Assembly (NCBI GenBank): GCA_035456405.1
Contig: DATIDG010000032.1
Coordinates: forward strand, 23,810 to 87,809
Direction: 5' to 3'
Length of the DNA stretch: 64,000 nucleotides
Source: JAGVSZ01 sp035456405
GTDB taxonomy: Bacteria > Pseudomonadota > Gammaproteobacteria > Burkholderiales > SG8-39
A model generated the notes under the pieces. That model saw nothing but the letters and a program-made list of their open reading frames with translations. It did no database searches and was not told the DNA's origin. The translations under genes were made by a program, and so were the position numbers. The stretch's first letter is position 1. Each line of letters starts with the position of its first letter. Shown one piece after another: positions 7,872-16,641 of this stretch.

Positions 7872-8819
7872 ATGGAGCTCCGCCAGATCCGCTACGCCCT
7901 CGCGGTCGCGCGCGAGCGGAGCTTCACGCGCGCGGCGCATCGGCTGCACGTCTCGCAATCGGCGGTGAGCGAGCAGGTCGCGAAGCTCGAGGAAGAGCTC
8001 GGTTTCGAGATCTTCGCGCGCGTCGGCCACTCCATCGAGCTCACCGACGCGGGGCGCACCTTCCTCTCCGAGGCCGAGCGCGTGGCGGGCGAGTTCCAGG
8101 GCCTCGCCCGCACCGCCGAGCGGCTGCGCGGGCGGCGCGTCGAATCGATCGCGCTCGGCATGGGCTCGGGGCTGGCGCAGGTGTTCATTCCGCGGCTCTT
8201 CCCCGCCTTGAGCGCGCGCGCGCCGGGTCTGCGCCTCGACGTCCTCACCGCCCCGACCAAGAGCATCTTCCGCGACCTGCACGAGGGCCGCATCGATCTC
8301 GGCATCGCGATCGAGACCGCGCCCGAGCGCGTGCCCGCGGGGCTCGCTTCGGAGCGGCTGCTGGAGCTGGATCTGGGGCTCGTCGTGCACCCGGACCATC
8401 GCCTCGCGCGCACGACGCGTCCGGTCGACCTCGGCACGCTCGTCTCCGAGCCGGTGGTGATGAGCGAGCTGACGGTCGGGTACGGCGAAGTGGTGATGTC
8501 GCTGTTCGCCGACCTCGGCATGCATCCGCACATCCTCGCCGTCGCGGACAACGTAGAGACGATGAAGACGATCATCCGCCAAGGCCGCGGCTGCGCGATC
8601 ATGCCGGCGGCGGCCGCGGCGGAAGAGGCCGAGCGCGGCGCGTTGCGCGTGCTCGCGTTCGAGCCTGCGCGCAAGGTCGCGCTCGCGCTCTGCCGCCGGC
8701 GCACGACTGAGTCCGCCCGTCGCGAGGCCCATCTCGCGCTCCTCGCCGAGCTCCTGCGCGGCGGCGGCGTCGCACCGCGCCCCGAGGCGGCGGGCGCGGA
8801 CCTCGTGCCGATTCGCTGA
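7872..8819 (+). CDS. LysR-family transcriptional regulator
   Basis: A 315-residue LysR-type regulator. The winged helix-turn-helix lies in residues 1-60 (RSFTRAAHRLHVSQSAVS, LGFEIFARVGHSIELT), followed by a periplasmic-binding-protein-like effector domain. The ATG at 7872 is chosen because MELRQIRYALAVA is the canonical LysR N-terminus; an ATG ten codons earlier lies in the loop of the preceding terminator. It stands between the nucleobase operon and the urea-transport operon, both on the same strand, and could regulate either; the effector is unknown. No clear Shine-Dalgarno site is visible because the terminator T-tract occupies the leader. Confidence 0.9.
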   Translation: MELRQIRYALAVARERSFTRAAHRLHVSQSAVSEQVAKLEEELGFEIFARVGHSIELTDAGRTFLSEAERVAGEFQGLARTAERLRGRRVESIALGMGSGLAQVFIPRLFPALSARAPGLRLDVLTAPTKSIFRDLHEGRIDLGIAIETAPERVPAGLASERLLELDLGLVVHPDHRLARTTRPVDLGTLVSEPVVMSELTVGYGEVVMSLFADLGMHPHILAVADNVETMKTIIRQGRGCAIMPAAAAAEEAERGALRVLAFEPARKVALALCRRRTTESARREAHLALLAELLRGGGVAPRPEAAGADLVPIR

Positions 8820-8888
8820 GCGGGCGCACGCGGCGACAACGACTCCACCCCGGCTGACCGCGCCAGGAGGGTGCGCAGCCGATTCTCG

Positions 8889-8905
8889 TGCACCACGAGT
8901 GTGCG
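8889..8905 (+). promoter_or_regulatory. NtrC-type enhancer site upstream of urtA
   Basis: TGCACCACGAGTGTGCG matches the NtrC dyad GCAC-N7-GTGC exactly in both half-sites and spacing. It lies about 100 bases upstream of the sigma-54 promoter, the usual range for an NtrC enhancer. No second full site was found nearby. Confidence 0.6.
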
Positions 8906-9004
8906 ACGCGCTGGGGTGACCGTGCCGCTGGACGCGGCGCGGGACCTGCCATCCCACGCCTAAGACCCTAGTCCTAAACACGAATTGCGTTGCGACGCCG
9001 CGCG

Positions 9005-9020
9005 TGGCACGTCGCTTGCA
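9005..9020 (+). promoter_or_regulatory. Sigma-54 promoter of the urt operon
   Basis: TGGCACGTCGCTTGCA is a textbook sigma-54 (RpoN) promoter. The invariant GG (9006-9007) and GC (9018-9019) are ten bases apart and every conserved position matches TGGCAC-N5-TTGCA. Transcription should begin near 9031, about 45 bases before urtA. With the NtrC-type site upstream, this predicts induction under nitrogen limitation. Confidence 0.85.
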
Positions 9021-9075
9021 GTATTCGGGCGCGGACCCTTCGGGGCGACTCGGTCAACTCAAGAGAGGGAATCGG

Positions 9076-10356
9076 ATGAAAAGGCGGACGTTCGTCAGGG
9101 GTACGGTCGCGCTCGCAATGGCGGCGGGACTCGCCGGCCTGTCGCTCGAGGCGGCGGCGCAGGCGAAGACGGTGAAGGTGGGGGTGCTGCACTCGCTGTC
9201 GGGCACGATGGCGATCAGCGAGACGGTGCTCAAGGACACCGCGCTGATGGCGTTCGAGGAGATCAATGCCAAGGGCGGCGTGATGGGCTACAAGATCGAG
9301 CCGGTGGTCGTCGACCCGGCATCGAACTGGCCGCTCTTCGCCGAGAAGGCGCGCCAGCTCATCACGCAGGACAAGGTCGCGGCGGTGTTCGGCTGCTGGA
9401 CCTCGGTGTCGCGCAAGTCGGTGCTCCCCGTCTTCGAGGAGCTGAACGGGCTGCTCTTCTATCCCGTCCAGTACGAGGGCGAGGAGCTGTCGAAGAACGT
9501 GTTCTACACCGGCGCCGCGCCGAACCAGCAGGCGATCCCGGCAGTCGAGTACCTGATGAGCAAGGAAGGCGGCGGCGCCAAGCGCTGGGTGCTGCTCGGC
9601 ACCGACTACGTCTATCCGCGCACCACCAACAAGATCCTGCGCGCCTTCCTCAAGTCCAAGGGCGTCGCCGACAAGGACATCGACGAGAAGTACACGCCGT
9701 TCGGCCACAGCGACTACCAGACCATCGTCGCCGACATCAAGAAGTTCTCGGCCGGCGGCAAGACCGCGGTGGTCTCGACGATCAACGGCGACTCGAACGT
9801 GCCGTTCTACAAGGAGCTGGGCAACCAGGGCCTGAAGGCGACCGACGTCCCGGTCGTGGCGTTCTCGGTCGGCGAAGAGGAGCTGCGCGGCGTCGACACC
9901 AAGCCGCTCGTCGGCCACCTCGCGGCGTGGAACTACTTCATGTCGATCAAGGACCCGGTCAACGACGAGTTCAAGAAGAAGTGGGCCACCTACGCGAAGG
10001 CGAAGAAGCTGCCTGGCGCCGACAAGCCGCTCACGAACGATCCGATGGAAGCCACCTACATCGGCATCTACATGTGGAAGCAGGCGGTCGAGAAGGCGAA
10101 GTCGTTCGACACCGACAAGGTGATCGCGGCGATGGCCGGCCAGACCTTCAAGGCGCCCTCGGGCATCGTGTCGAAGATGGACGAGAAGAACCACCACCTG
10201 CACAAGGCGGTGTTCATCGGCGAGGTCAAGGCCGACGGCCAGTTCAACGTCGTCTGGAAGACGAAGGGCCCGATCAAGGCCCAGCCGTGGAGCCCGTTCA
10301 TCGTCGGCAACGAGAAAAAGAAGGACGAGCCGGAGAAGATCGCCGCCAAGCAGTAG
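9076..10356 (+). CDS. urtA: Urea ABC transporter, substrate-binding protein UrtA
   Basis: A 426-residue periplasmic type-I binding protein of the branched-chain amino acid/urea group. UrtA-specific stretches are clear: VGVLHSLSGTMAISE, VFGCWTSVSRKSVLP and LLFYPVQYEGEE. The N-terminus MKRRTFVRG followed by a hydrophobic stretch and AAAQA is a Tat-like signal peptide. The ATG at 9076 follows an AGAGAGGGA ribosome site; an upstream in-frame start would destroy the signal. It is first in urtABCDE-ureD and is followed by a perfect hairpin that may hold its transcript level above that of the membrane genes. Confidence 0.94.
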   Translation: MKRRTFVRGTVALAMAAGLAGLSLEAAAQAKTVKVGVLHSLSGTMAISETVLKDTALMAFEEINAKGGVMGYKIEPVVVDPASNWPLFAEKARQLITQDKVAAVFGCWTSVSRKSVLPVFEELNGLLFYPVQYEGEELSKNVFYTGAAPNQQAIPAVEYLMSKEGGGAKRWVLLGTDYVYPRTTNKILRAFLKSKGVADKDIDEKYTPFGHSDYQTIVADIKKFSAGGKTAVVSTINGDSNVPFYKELGNQGLKATDVPVVAFSVGEEELRGVDTKPLVGHLAAWNYFMSIKDPVNDEFKKKWATYAKAKKLPGADKPLTNDPMEATYIGIYMWKQAVEKAKSFDTDKVIAAMAGQTFKAPSGIVSKMDEKNHHLHKAVFIGEVKADGQFNVVWKTKGPIKAQPWSPFIVGNEKKKDEPEKIAAKQ

Positions 10357-10412
10357 CGTCCGGAACGGTGCGGGCGGCGATCACCACTGCCCGACCGATG
10401 CACCAGACCGAT

Positions 10413-10439
10413 GCGCGCCGGGCCCGATGCCCGGCGCGC
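10413..10439 (+). other. Perfect stem-loop between urtA and urtB
   Basis: An 11-bp perfect G+C stem (10413-10423 pairing with 10429-10439) with a CCGAT loop ends 6 bases before the urtB start. There is no U-tract, so it is more likely an mRNA-stabilising or processing element, or a partial attenuator, than a full terminator. Such elements are common after the binding-protein gene of ABC operons. Confidence 0.6.
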
Positions 10440-10445
10440 TCACAT

Positions 10446-12047
10446 ATGCGCACCCTGCTCATCGTCATCCTTGCCGCTGCCGCACTGCTTGCGCGTCCCG
10501 CCGAAGCGCTCGACGCGGCCCTGGTCGAGAAGCTAGGCCTCGGCGACAGCGACGAGAAGGTCGAGGCGATCAACGCGCTCGCCGCGACCGGCGACCCGAA
10601 GGCCGCCGCGCTCCTTGCCGCGCTCGCCGAGGGCGAGGTTGAGACGGCGGGCAAGCGCGTGCTCGTGGTGAAGGGCGACAAGGCCACCGATGCGGCGACG
10701 GGCGAGGCGGTGGTCCCGCCCCCCGCGGATCGCGAGGACGTCATCGTCAACAACCGCCTGCGCGGCGCGATCGCGTCCGCCCTCGCGGCGCTGAAGCTGA
10801 TCGCGCCGGACCGCGATGTCCGGCTCGCGGCGGTCAAGGAGCTGGCGGGCGGTGCCGACCCTTCGATGCTGCCGCTCGTGAAGAAGGCGCTCGAGCAGGA
10901 GTCGGACCCCGTCATCAAGCCGATGCTCGAGATGGTCGCCGCGACGCTCGAACTGAGCGGCGGCGACCGGAACGCCCGGATCGCGGCGATCCGCACACTG
11001 GGACTGTCCGGCAACCCGAACACGAAGACGCTGCTTCTCCCGCTCGTCGAGAAGCGTCCGGACGGCACCTTCGCTGAAGCCGACGAGGACGTCCGCATCG
11101 AGGCGCAAAAGAGCCTGCGCGCGGTCGAGGACCGCCTCGAGTGGGGCGAGCGCGCCGGACTCCTGTTCGCGGGCGTCAGCCTCGGCAGCATCCTGCTGCT
11201 CGCGGCGCTCGGGCTCGCGATCACCTACGGGCTGATGGGCGTCATCAACATGGCCCACGGCGAGCTGATCATGATCGGCGCGTACACGACGTACGTCGTC
11301 CAGAATCTCTTCCGCGCGCACGCGCCCGGCGCGTTTGACGCCTATCTCGTCTGTGCGGTGCCGGCCGCATTCGCGGTGTCGGCCGCGGTCGGCATGGCGC
11401 TCGAGCGCACGGTGCTCCGCTTCCTCTACGGCCGGCCGCTCGAGACGCTGCTCGCGACCTGGGGCATCAGCCTGGTCCTCATCCAGGCGGTGCGCACCAT
11501 CTTCGGCGCGCAGAACGTGCAGGTCGAGAATCCGGCCTGGATGTCGGGCGGCATCCAGGTGCTCTCGAACGTCGTGCTGCCGTGGAGCCGCATCGTGATC
11601 ATCGCCTTTGCGGCCGCCGTGCTCGCCGGGATATGGCTCCTGCTCACGCGCACGCGGCTCGGCCTCTTCGTGCGCGGTGTGACGCAGAACCGCGCGATGG
11701 CCTCCTGCGTCGGCGTTCCCACTGCGCGCGTCGACACCTGGGCCTTCGGCGTCGGATCGGGGCTCGCCGGCTTGGCCGGCTGCGCGCTTTCGCAGATCGG
11801 CAACGTCGGCCCGGACCTCGGGCAGGCCTACATCGTCGACTCGTTCCTGGTGGTGGTGCTCGGCGGCGTGGGTCAGCTGGCGGGTACGGTGTACGCGGCG
11901 CTCGGCCTCGGCTTCGCGAACAAGCTCCTCGAGTCCTGGTCCGGCGCGGTCCTCGCCAAGATTGTGGTCCTCGTGTTCATCATCGTCTTCATCCAGAAGC
12001 GGCCGCAGGGGCTCTTCGCGATGAAGGGGCGGGCCGTAGAAGCATGA
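10446..12047 (+). CDS. urtB: Urea ABC transporter, permease UrtB with N-terminal HEAT-like domain
   Basis: A 533-residue protein. A Sec signal (residues 1-21) leads into about 210 residues of helical, HEAT-like repeats (SDEKVEAINALAATGDPKA, DVRLAAVKELAGGADPS), followed by a LivH-type permease of about eight membrane segments with ITYGLMGVINMAHGELIMIG and the C-terminal FIQKRPQGLFAMKGR. The extra N-terminal periplasmic domain is usual for proteobacterial UrtB and absent from plain LivH. It forms the channel with UrtC. No strong ribosome site is visible before the ATG at 10446, which directly follows the hairpin. Confidence 0.93.
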   Translation: MRTLLIVILAAAALLARPAEALDAALVEKLGLGDSDEKVEAINALAATGDPKAAALLAALAEGEVETAGKRVLVVKGDKATDAATGEAVVPPPADREDVIVNNRLRGAIASALAALKLIAPDRDVRLAAVKELAGGADPSMLPLVKKALEQESDPVIKPMLEMVAATLELSGGDRNARIAAIRTLGLSGNPNTKTLLLPLVEKRPDGTFAEADEDVRIEAQKSLRAVEDRLEWGERAGLLFAGVSLGSILLLAALGLAITYGLMGVINMAHGELIMIGAYTTYVVQNLFRAHAPGAFDAYLVCAVPAAFAVSAAVGMALERTVLRFLYGRPLETLLATWGISLVLIQAVRTIFGAQNVQVENPAWMSGGIQVLSNVVLPWSRIVIIAFAAAVLAGIWLLLTRTRLGLFVRGVTQNRAMASCVGVPTARVDTWAFGVGSGLAGLAGCALSQIGNVGPDLGQAYIVDSFLVVVLGGVGQLAGTVYAALGLGFANKLLESWSGAVLAKIVVLVFIIVFIQKRPQGLFAMKGRAVEA

Positions 12048-12063
12048 GCCCCCTCGCGTAGAC

Positions 12064-13164
12064 ATGGGCCCGCTCGCGTCGGCGCTGACCCGGCTCTACG
12101 GCCCGCAAGGCTGGGCCGCGATCGCCGCATGCGCGGCGGTGCTCTTCGTCGTGTTCCCGATCCTGGCACTCGCGGTGCCGGCATCCAGCCCGTTCCACGT
12201 CTCCGCCTACTGGGTCACGTTGATCGGCAAGATCATGTGTTACGCGATCGTTGCCCTGGCGATGGATCTCATCTGGGGTTACGCAGGGATCCTCTCGCTC
12301 GGGCACGGCCTCTTCTTCGCGCTCGGCGGCTACGCGTTCGGCATGTACCTCATGCGGCAGATCGGCGCGGACGGCCAGTACCGCGTGAACATGCCCGACT
12401 TCATGGTGTTCCTCGACTGGAAGGAGTTTCCCTGGCACTGGGCGCTCTCCGACAGCTTCGTCGCGCAGGCGCTGCTGGTCGTGCTCGTGCCGGGGCTGCT
12501 CGCGTTCGTCTTCGGCTACTTCGCGTTCCGCTCGCGCGTCAAGGGCGTGTACTTCTCGATCATCACCCAGGCGCTCACCTACGCGGCGATGCTGCTCTTC
12601 TTCCGCAACAACACCGGTTTCGGCGGCAACAACGGCTTCACCGACTTCAAGCGCATCCTCGGCATCCCGATCACTACCGATGAGATGCGCATCGCGCTGT
12701 TCTGCGTTACCGGGGCGGTGCTGATCGGGACGCTGCTCTGCCTGCGCTGGGTCGTGACCTCGAAGTTCGGCCGCGTTCTCGCGGCGATCCGCGACGCCGA
12801 GCAGCGCGTAATGTTCTGCGGCTACAACACGGCGCACTACAAGCTCGCGGTGTGGACGCTGTCGGCGGTGCTGTGCGGCATCGCCGGCGCGCTCTACGTG
12901 CCGCAGGTCGGGATCATCAATCCGAGCGAGATGTCGCCCGCGAACTCGATCGAGATCGCCATCTGGGTCGCCGTCGGCGGGCGCGGGACGCTCACCGGCG
13001 CGATCCTCGGCGCCGGTCTCGTGAACGGCGCGAAGAGCGTATTCACTCAGGCGTTCCCCGAGTACTGGCTATACGTGCTGGGCTTGCTGTTCGTCCTCGT
13101 CACGCTCTTTCTGCCGCAGGGCGTGATGGGCCTGCTGGCGCGGCGACGCGAGGCCCGCACGTGA
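12064..13164 (+). CDS. urtC: Urea ABC transporter, permease UrtC
   Basis: A 366-residue LivM-type permease with about ten membrane segments. Family marks include DLIWGYAGILSLGHGLFFALG, NNTGFGGNNGFTDF and VAVGGRGTLTGAILGAGLVN. The segment between the third and fourth helices (YRVNMPDFMVFLDWKEFPW) is typical of UrtC. It pairs with UrtB in the inner membrane. It begins 16 bases after urtB, and its stop overlaps the GTG start of urtD. Confidence 0.93.
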   Translation: MGPLASALTRLYGPQGWAAIAACAAVLFVVFPILALAVPASSPFHVSAYWVTLIGKIMCYAIVALAMDLIWGYAGILSLGHGLFFALGGYAFGMYLMRQIGADGQYRVNMPDFMVFLDWKEFPWHWALSDSFVAQALLVVLVPGLLAFVFGYFAFRSRVKGVYFSIITQALTYAAMLLFFRNNTGFGGNNGFTDFKRILGIPITTDEMRIALFCVTGAVLIGTLLCLRWVVTSKFGRVLAAIRDAEQRVMFCGYNTAHYKLAVWTLSAVLCGIAGALYVPQVGIINPSEMSPANSIEIAIWVAVGGRGTLTGAILGAGLVNGAKSVFTQAFPEYWLYVLGLLFVLVTLFLPQGVMGLLARRREART

Positions 13165-13985
13165 CCTCCGCGGCGGTGCACAGCGCGGAGGCGGTCGGCG
13201 GCGGCGCGTCGCTCGCCCACATCGCGACCGGGACCCTGGACACCACGCACGGCGTGGTCCTGTACCTCGAGGACATCTCGGTCAGTTTCGACGGCTTCAA
13301 GGCGCTTAACAGGCTCGGGCTCGCGATCGATGCCGGCGAGCTGCGCTGCGTGATCGGCCCGAACGGCGCGGGAAAGACGACCATGATGGACGTCATCACC
13401 GGGAAGACCCGCGCCGACGAGGGCCGCGCATTCTTCGGCCAGACGATCGACCTCGCGCGGCTCTCGGAGGCGGAGATCGCGCACGCCGGCATCGGGCGCA
13501 AGTTCCAGAAGCCGACCATCTTCGAGCGCCACACGGTGTTTGAGAACCTCGAGCTCGCGATGAAGACCGACAAGCGGGTGCGGCGCACCCTGTTCGCGAA
13601 GCTTGGCTCCGAGGACCGCGACCGCATCGCCGCGATGCTGCGGCAGATCCGTCTCGAGGCGGCGTCCGATCGCGCGGCCGGGGAGCTGTCGCACGGCCAG
13701 AAGCAGTGGCTGGAGATCGGGATGCTGCTGATGCAGGAGCCGAAGCTGCTGCTCCTCGACGAGCCGGTCGCCGGCATGAGCGACGAGGAGACCGAGCGCA
13801 CCGCCGAGCTCTTCCTGTCGCTCGCGGGAAAGCATTCGCTGGTCGTGGTCGAGCACGACATGCAGTTCATCGCCCGGATCGCGCGCAAGGTCACGGTCCT
13901 CCACGAGGGCTCGGTGCTCGCGGAAGGGCCGCTCGACCAGGTGCAGAACGATCCGCGCGTGGTCGAGGTGTATTTGGGTCGTTGA
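13161..13985 (+). CDS. urtD: Urea ABC transporter, ATPase UrtD
   Basis: A 274-residue LivG-type ATPase. It has Walker A GPNGAGKTT, a Q-loop region GIGRKFQKPTIFE, signature LSHGQKQWLE (the UrtD form of LSGGQ) and Walker B KLLLLDEPVAGM. The first 30 residues are a variable extension. A GTGA overlap with urtC fixes the GTG start at 13161 and suggests coupled translation. An inverted-repeat element separates it from urtE. Confidence 0.92.
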   Translation: MTSAAVHSAEAVGGGASLAHIATGTLDTTHGVVLYLEDISVSFDGFKALNRLGLAIDAGELRCVIGPNGAGKTTMMDVITGKTRADEGRAFFGQTIDLARLSEAEIAHAGIGRKFQKPTIFERHTVFENLELAMKTDKRVRRTLFAKLGSEDRDRIAAMLRQIRLEAASDRAAGELSHGQKQWLEIGMLLMQEPKLLLLDEPVAGMSDEETERTAELFLSLAGKHSLVVVEHDMQFIARIARKVTVLHEGSVLAEGPLDQVQNDPRVVEVYLGR

Positions 13986-13994
13986 GAGAATGCA

Positions 13995-14083
13995 GCCACG
14001 GAGGACACAGAGCACGCAGAGCAAGACGACGACGCGGGCGATCTCATTGCGCGAATTTCCCGTCTCTGTGGGCTCTGTGGCTA
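13995..14083 (+). repeat. Intergenic inverted-repeat element, CACAGAG type, copy 1
   Basis: The left arm (13995-14021) is built on GGAGGACACAGAGCACGCAG. The right arm (14061-14083) is its imperfect inverse, ending CTCTGTGGCTAAGG. The arms are periodic (about 9-10 bases per CACAGAG unit) and flank a unique centre. It fills the urtD-urtE junction. Its right end provides AAGGAT, eight bases before the urtE ATG. Related copies are at 20065-20222, 24040-24190 and 37260-37351. Confidence 0.7.
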
Positions 14084-14096
14084 AGGATTTCTCTTG

Positions 14097-14789
14097 ATGT
14101 TGAGCGTCGACGGACTCAACCAGTACTACGGCGGGAGCCACATCCTGCGCAACCTCACGTTCGAGGTGCCGGCGAGCAAGGTCACTGCGCTGCTCGGCCG
14201 CAACGGCGTGGGCAAGTCCACACTGCTCCGCTGCCTGATGGGCCTCGTGCCGGCACGCGGCGGCAAGGTGGTATTCGGCGGCCGCGAGATCACCGCCGCG
14301 CCGCCCTATGCGCGCGTGCGTGCGGGCATCGGCTACGTGCCGCAGGGGCGGGAGATCTTCCCGCGCCTCACGGTCGAGGAGAACCTGGCGATGGGCCTCG
14401 CGACACGGCCGCGCGGCACGCGGGTTCCGCCGCGCGTCTTCGAGATGTTCCCGGTGCTCGGCCAGATGCTGCGGCGGCGCGGCGGCGACCTGTCGGGCGG
14501 ACAGCAGCAGCAGCTCGCGATCGGACGGGCGCTCGCGATGGGCCCGCGGCTCCTCATCCTCGACGAGCCGACCGAGGGCATCCAGCCGTCCATCATCAAG
14601 GACATCGAGCGAGCGATCCGCGCGCTCGCCGCGACCGGCGAGACGGCGATCCTGCTCGTGGAGCAGTACTACGACTTCGCACGGTCGCTCGCGGACCACT
14701 ATCTGGTGATGGAGCGCGGCGAGATCGTGGCGCACGGGCTCGGGGCCGACATGGAGCGCGAAGGAGTGCGCGCGCGGCTCGCAGTATGA
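14097..14789 (+). CDS. urtE: Urea ABC transporter, ATPase UrtE
   Basis: A 230-residue LivF-type ATPase. It has Walker A GRNGVGKST, the segment VPQGREIFPRLTVEENL, signature LSGGQQQQLAIGRAL, Walker B LLILDEPTEGIQPSI and H-loop-region LLVEQYYDFA. GIQPSII is characteristic of UrtE. The ATG at 14097 is preferred over the adjacent TTG at 14094; the ribosome site comes from the right arm of the preceding repeat. UreD starts only seven bases after its stop. Confidence 0.93.
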   Translation: MLSVDGLNQYYGGSHILRNLTFEVPASKVTALLGRNGVGKSTLLRCLMGLVPARGGKVVFGGREITAAPPYARVRAGIGYVPQGREIFPRLTVEENLAMGLATRPRGTRVPPRVFEMFPVLGQMLRRRGGDLSGGQQQQLAIGRALAMGPRLLILDEPTEGIQPSIIKDIERAIRALAATGETAILLVEQYYDFARSLADHYLVMERGEIVAHGLGADMEREGVRARLAV

Positions 14790-14796
14790 TCGGCCC

Positions 14797-15639
14797 ATGC
14801 GCCTCGCCGAACCGCTTCCGCCCGCCGGCTGGCGCGCCGCGCTCGCGCTCGACATCAAGCTGCGCGGGACGCGGAGCGTACTGGCGGGGCGGCCCCACGA
14901 CGGCCCGCTCGTGGTGCAGAAGCCGCAGTACCCGGAGGGCGACGCGGTCTGCCATGCGATCGTGGTGCATCCGCCCGGCGGCATCGCGGGCGGTGACGAG
15001 CTCGAGTTGACCGTGCGCGCCGGGCCCGGGGCCCGCGCGCTCCTCACCACGCCCGGCGCGGGCAAGTGGTATCGCACCGCGGGTCCCTGGGCGCGGCAGC
15101 GCATCGCGCTCGACGCCGGCGCGGGCACGGTGCTCGAGTGGCTGCCGCAGGAGACGATCGTGTTCGAGAACGCCGCGGCCGAGCTCGAGGCCGACATCCG
15201 GCTCGCGGCGGACGCGCGCTTCATCGGTTGGGAGATCATCCGGCTCGGCCGCACCGCCTCGGGCGGGCGCGTCGCCCGCGGCAGGCTGCGCACCCGCACG
15301 TCGATCCGGCGCGACGGTCGCCTCGAATGGCTCGAGCGCGCGCGCCTCGAGGGTGGGTGGGACCTGCTCGATTCGCCGCTCGGGCTCGCCGGAGAGCCGG
15401 TGTTCGGGACGATGCTGGCGGCCGCGCCGCAGATCGATGCCGGCCTCGTCGCCGCATGTCGCGCGGCGCACCCCGGCGCGGGGTCGGGCGCGGTCACGTG
15501 TCTGCCCGGCGTCCTCGTCGTGCGTTATCTCGGCGCGAGCAGCGAGGCGGCACGCGACTACTTCGCGCGGCTCTGGGCGGTCGTGCGGCCGGTCCTGGCC
15601 GGCCGCGAACCTGTCGCGCCGCGCATCTGGCAAACCTGA
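14797..15639 (+). CDS. ureD: Urease accessory protein UreD (no urease genes nearby)
   Basis: A 280-residue UreD/UreH homologue of normal length, with the family marks GGIAGGDELEL, TTPGAGKWYRT, LEWLPQETIVFE and GWEIIRLGR. UreD acts with UreF and UreG to deliver nickel to urease. In many betaproteobacteria urtABCDE is followed by ureDABCEFG; here ureD follows urtE but ureABC and ureEFG are missing, and an unrelated alpha/beta hydrolase follows instead. Urease must be encoded elsewhere, or the ureD is a leftover. The reading frame is intact and shows no decay. Confidence 0.9.
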   Translation: MRLAEPLPPAGWRAALALDIKLRGTRSVLAGRPHDGPLVVQKPQYPEGDAVCHAIVVHPPGGIAGGDELELTVRAGPGARALLTTPGAGKWYRTAGPWARQRIALDAGAGTVLEWLPQETIVFENAAAELEADIRLAADARFIGWEIIRLGRTASGGRVARGRLRTRTSIRRDGRLEWLERARLEGGWDLLDSPLGLAGEPVFGTMLAAAPQIDAGLVAACRAAHPGAGSGAVTCLPGVLVVRYLGASSEAARDYFARLWAVVRPVLAGREPVAPRIWQT

Positions 15640-15657
15640 GCCCGCGACAATCGCTCC

Positions 15658-16641
15658 ATGCGCCCGGCACAGCACAGCTTTCTCAGCCTCGGCCCGAGCG
15701 GGTTCCATCGGGTCGCGTACACCGAATGGGGCGACCCGTCGAACCCGCACGTCGTGCTCTGCGTGCACGGCCTGGCGCGCAACAGCCGCGACTTCGACGT
15801 GCTCGCCGAAGCGCTCGCGCGCGACTGCCGCGTCGTCTGCATGGACGTGGTCGGACGCGGCGACAGCGAGTGGCTGGACGCGAAGTCCGACTACACGTTC
15901 TCGACCTACATGAGCGATGCGGCGGCGCTGATCGCACGGATTACCACGCCGGTGCGCGCGCGGCTCTTTCCCGAGCTGTGGTCGCGACGGGCGGAGCGCG
16001 CCGGCGGCACGCGCCTCGACTGGGTCGGCACGTCGATGGGCGGGCTGATCGGCATGCTGCTCGCCGCGAAGCGCGGCGCCCCGATCCGGCGCCTGGTGCT
16101 GAACGACGTCGGCCCGCTGGTGCCGTGGCACGCGCTGTTCCGCCTCAAGGGCTACATCGGGCGGAGCGGGCCGTTCGCTTCGCTGGAAGAGGCGGAGGCC
16201 TACGTGCGCGAGGTCTGCGCGTCGTTCGGTGCGCTCACCGATGCGCAGTGGCGGCACCTCGCGATCCACAGCGTCCGACGGCAGGAGGACGGGACATACG
16301 CCCTCCGCTACGACCCGGGGATTGGCCGCGCGTTCCACGGGCACCGCGATCCGGAGCTCCCGCCGGGGCCCGACTTCCTGCGCGGCGTGGACCTGTGGAG
16401 CACCTGGGATCAGGTCGGCTGCCCGGTGCTCGTGTTGCGCGGAGAGACCTCTGAGGTGCTCACGCGTGAAACGGTGGAGGAGATGAAGCGCCGCAAGCGC
16501 GACGTGGAGTCGATCGAGTTCGCCGGCGTCGGCCACGCGCCCGCACTCATGGCCGACGAGCAGATCGCGGCAGTGCGCGACTTCCTGACTCGCGCCGACG
16601 TGCGCCGGACGGAAGAACCCCAGGAGGAGAAGAGCATATGA
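15658..16641 (+). CDS. Alpha/beta-fold hydrolase
   Basis: A 327-residue alpha/beta hydrolase. The oxyanion HG motif lies near residues 37-38 (CVHGLA), the nucleophile elbow is GTSMGG with Ser126, and the acid and His likely lie in VLRGETSEV and GVGHAPALM near the C-terminus. The fold supports an esterase, lipase or C-C hydrolase role, but the substrate is not evident. It begins 18 bases after ureD and overlaps the lipoprotein gene by ATGA, so it may ride on the urt transcript without a urea-related function. Confidence 0.82.
   Translation: MRPAQHSFLSLGPSGFHRVAYTEWGDPSNPHVVLCVHGLARNSRDFDVLAEALARDCRVVCMDVVGRGDSEWLDAKSDYTFSTYMSDAAALIARITTPVRARLFPELWSRRAERAGGTRLDWVGTSMGGLIGMLLAAKRGAPIRRLVLNDVGPLVPWHALFRLKGYIGRSGPFASLEEAEAYVREVCASFGALTDAQWRHLAIHSVRRQEDGTYALRYDPGIGRAFHGHRDPELPPGPDFLRGVDLWSTWDQVGCPVLVLRGETSEVLTRETVEEMKRRKRDVESIEFAGVGHAPALMADEQIAAVRDFLTRADVRRTEEPQEEKSI

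Noticed and set aside
8985..12047. A giant fusion protein joining the urtA region to UrtB
   Set aside because: The N-terminal half is the out-of-frame shadow of urtA; UrtB has its own signal peptide and ATG at 10446.
13161..15497. Long antisense open frames across urtD, urtE and ureD
   Set aside because: High G+C leaves few stop codons on the opposite strand; the products are low-complexity and the sense genes are well supported.
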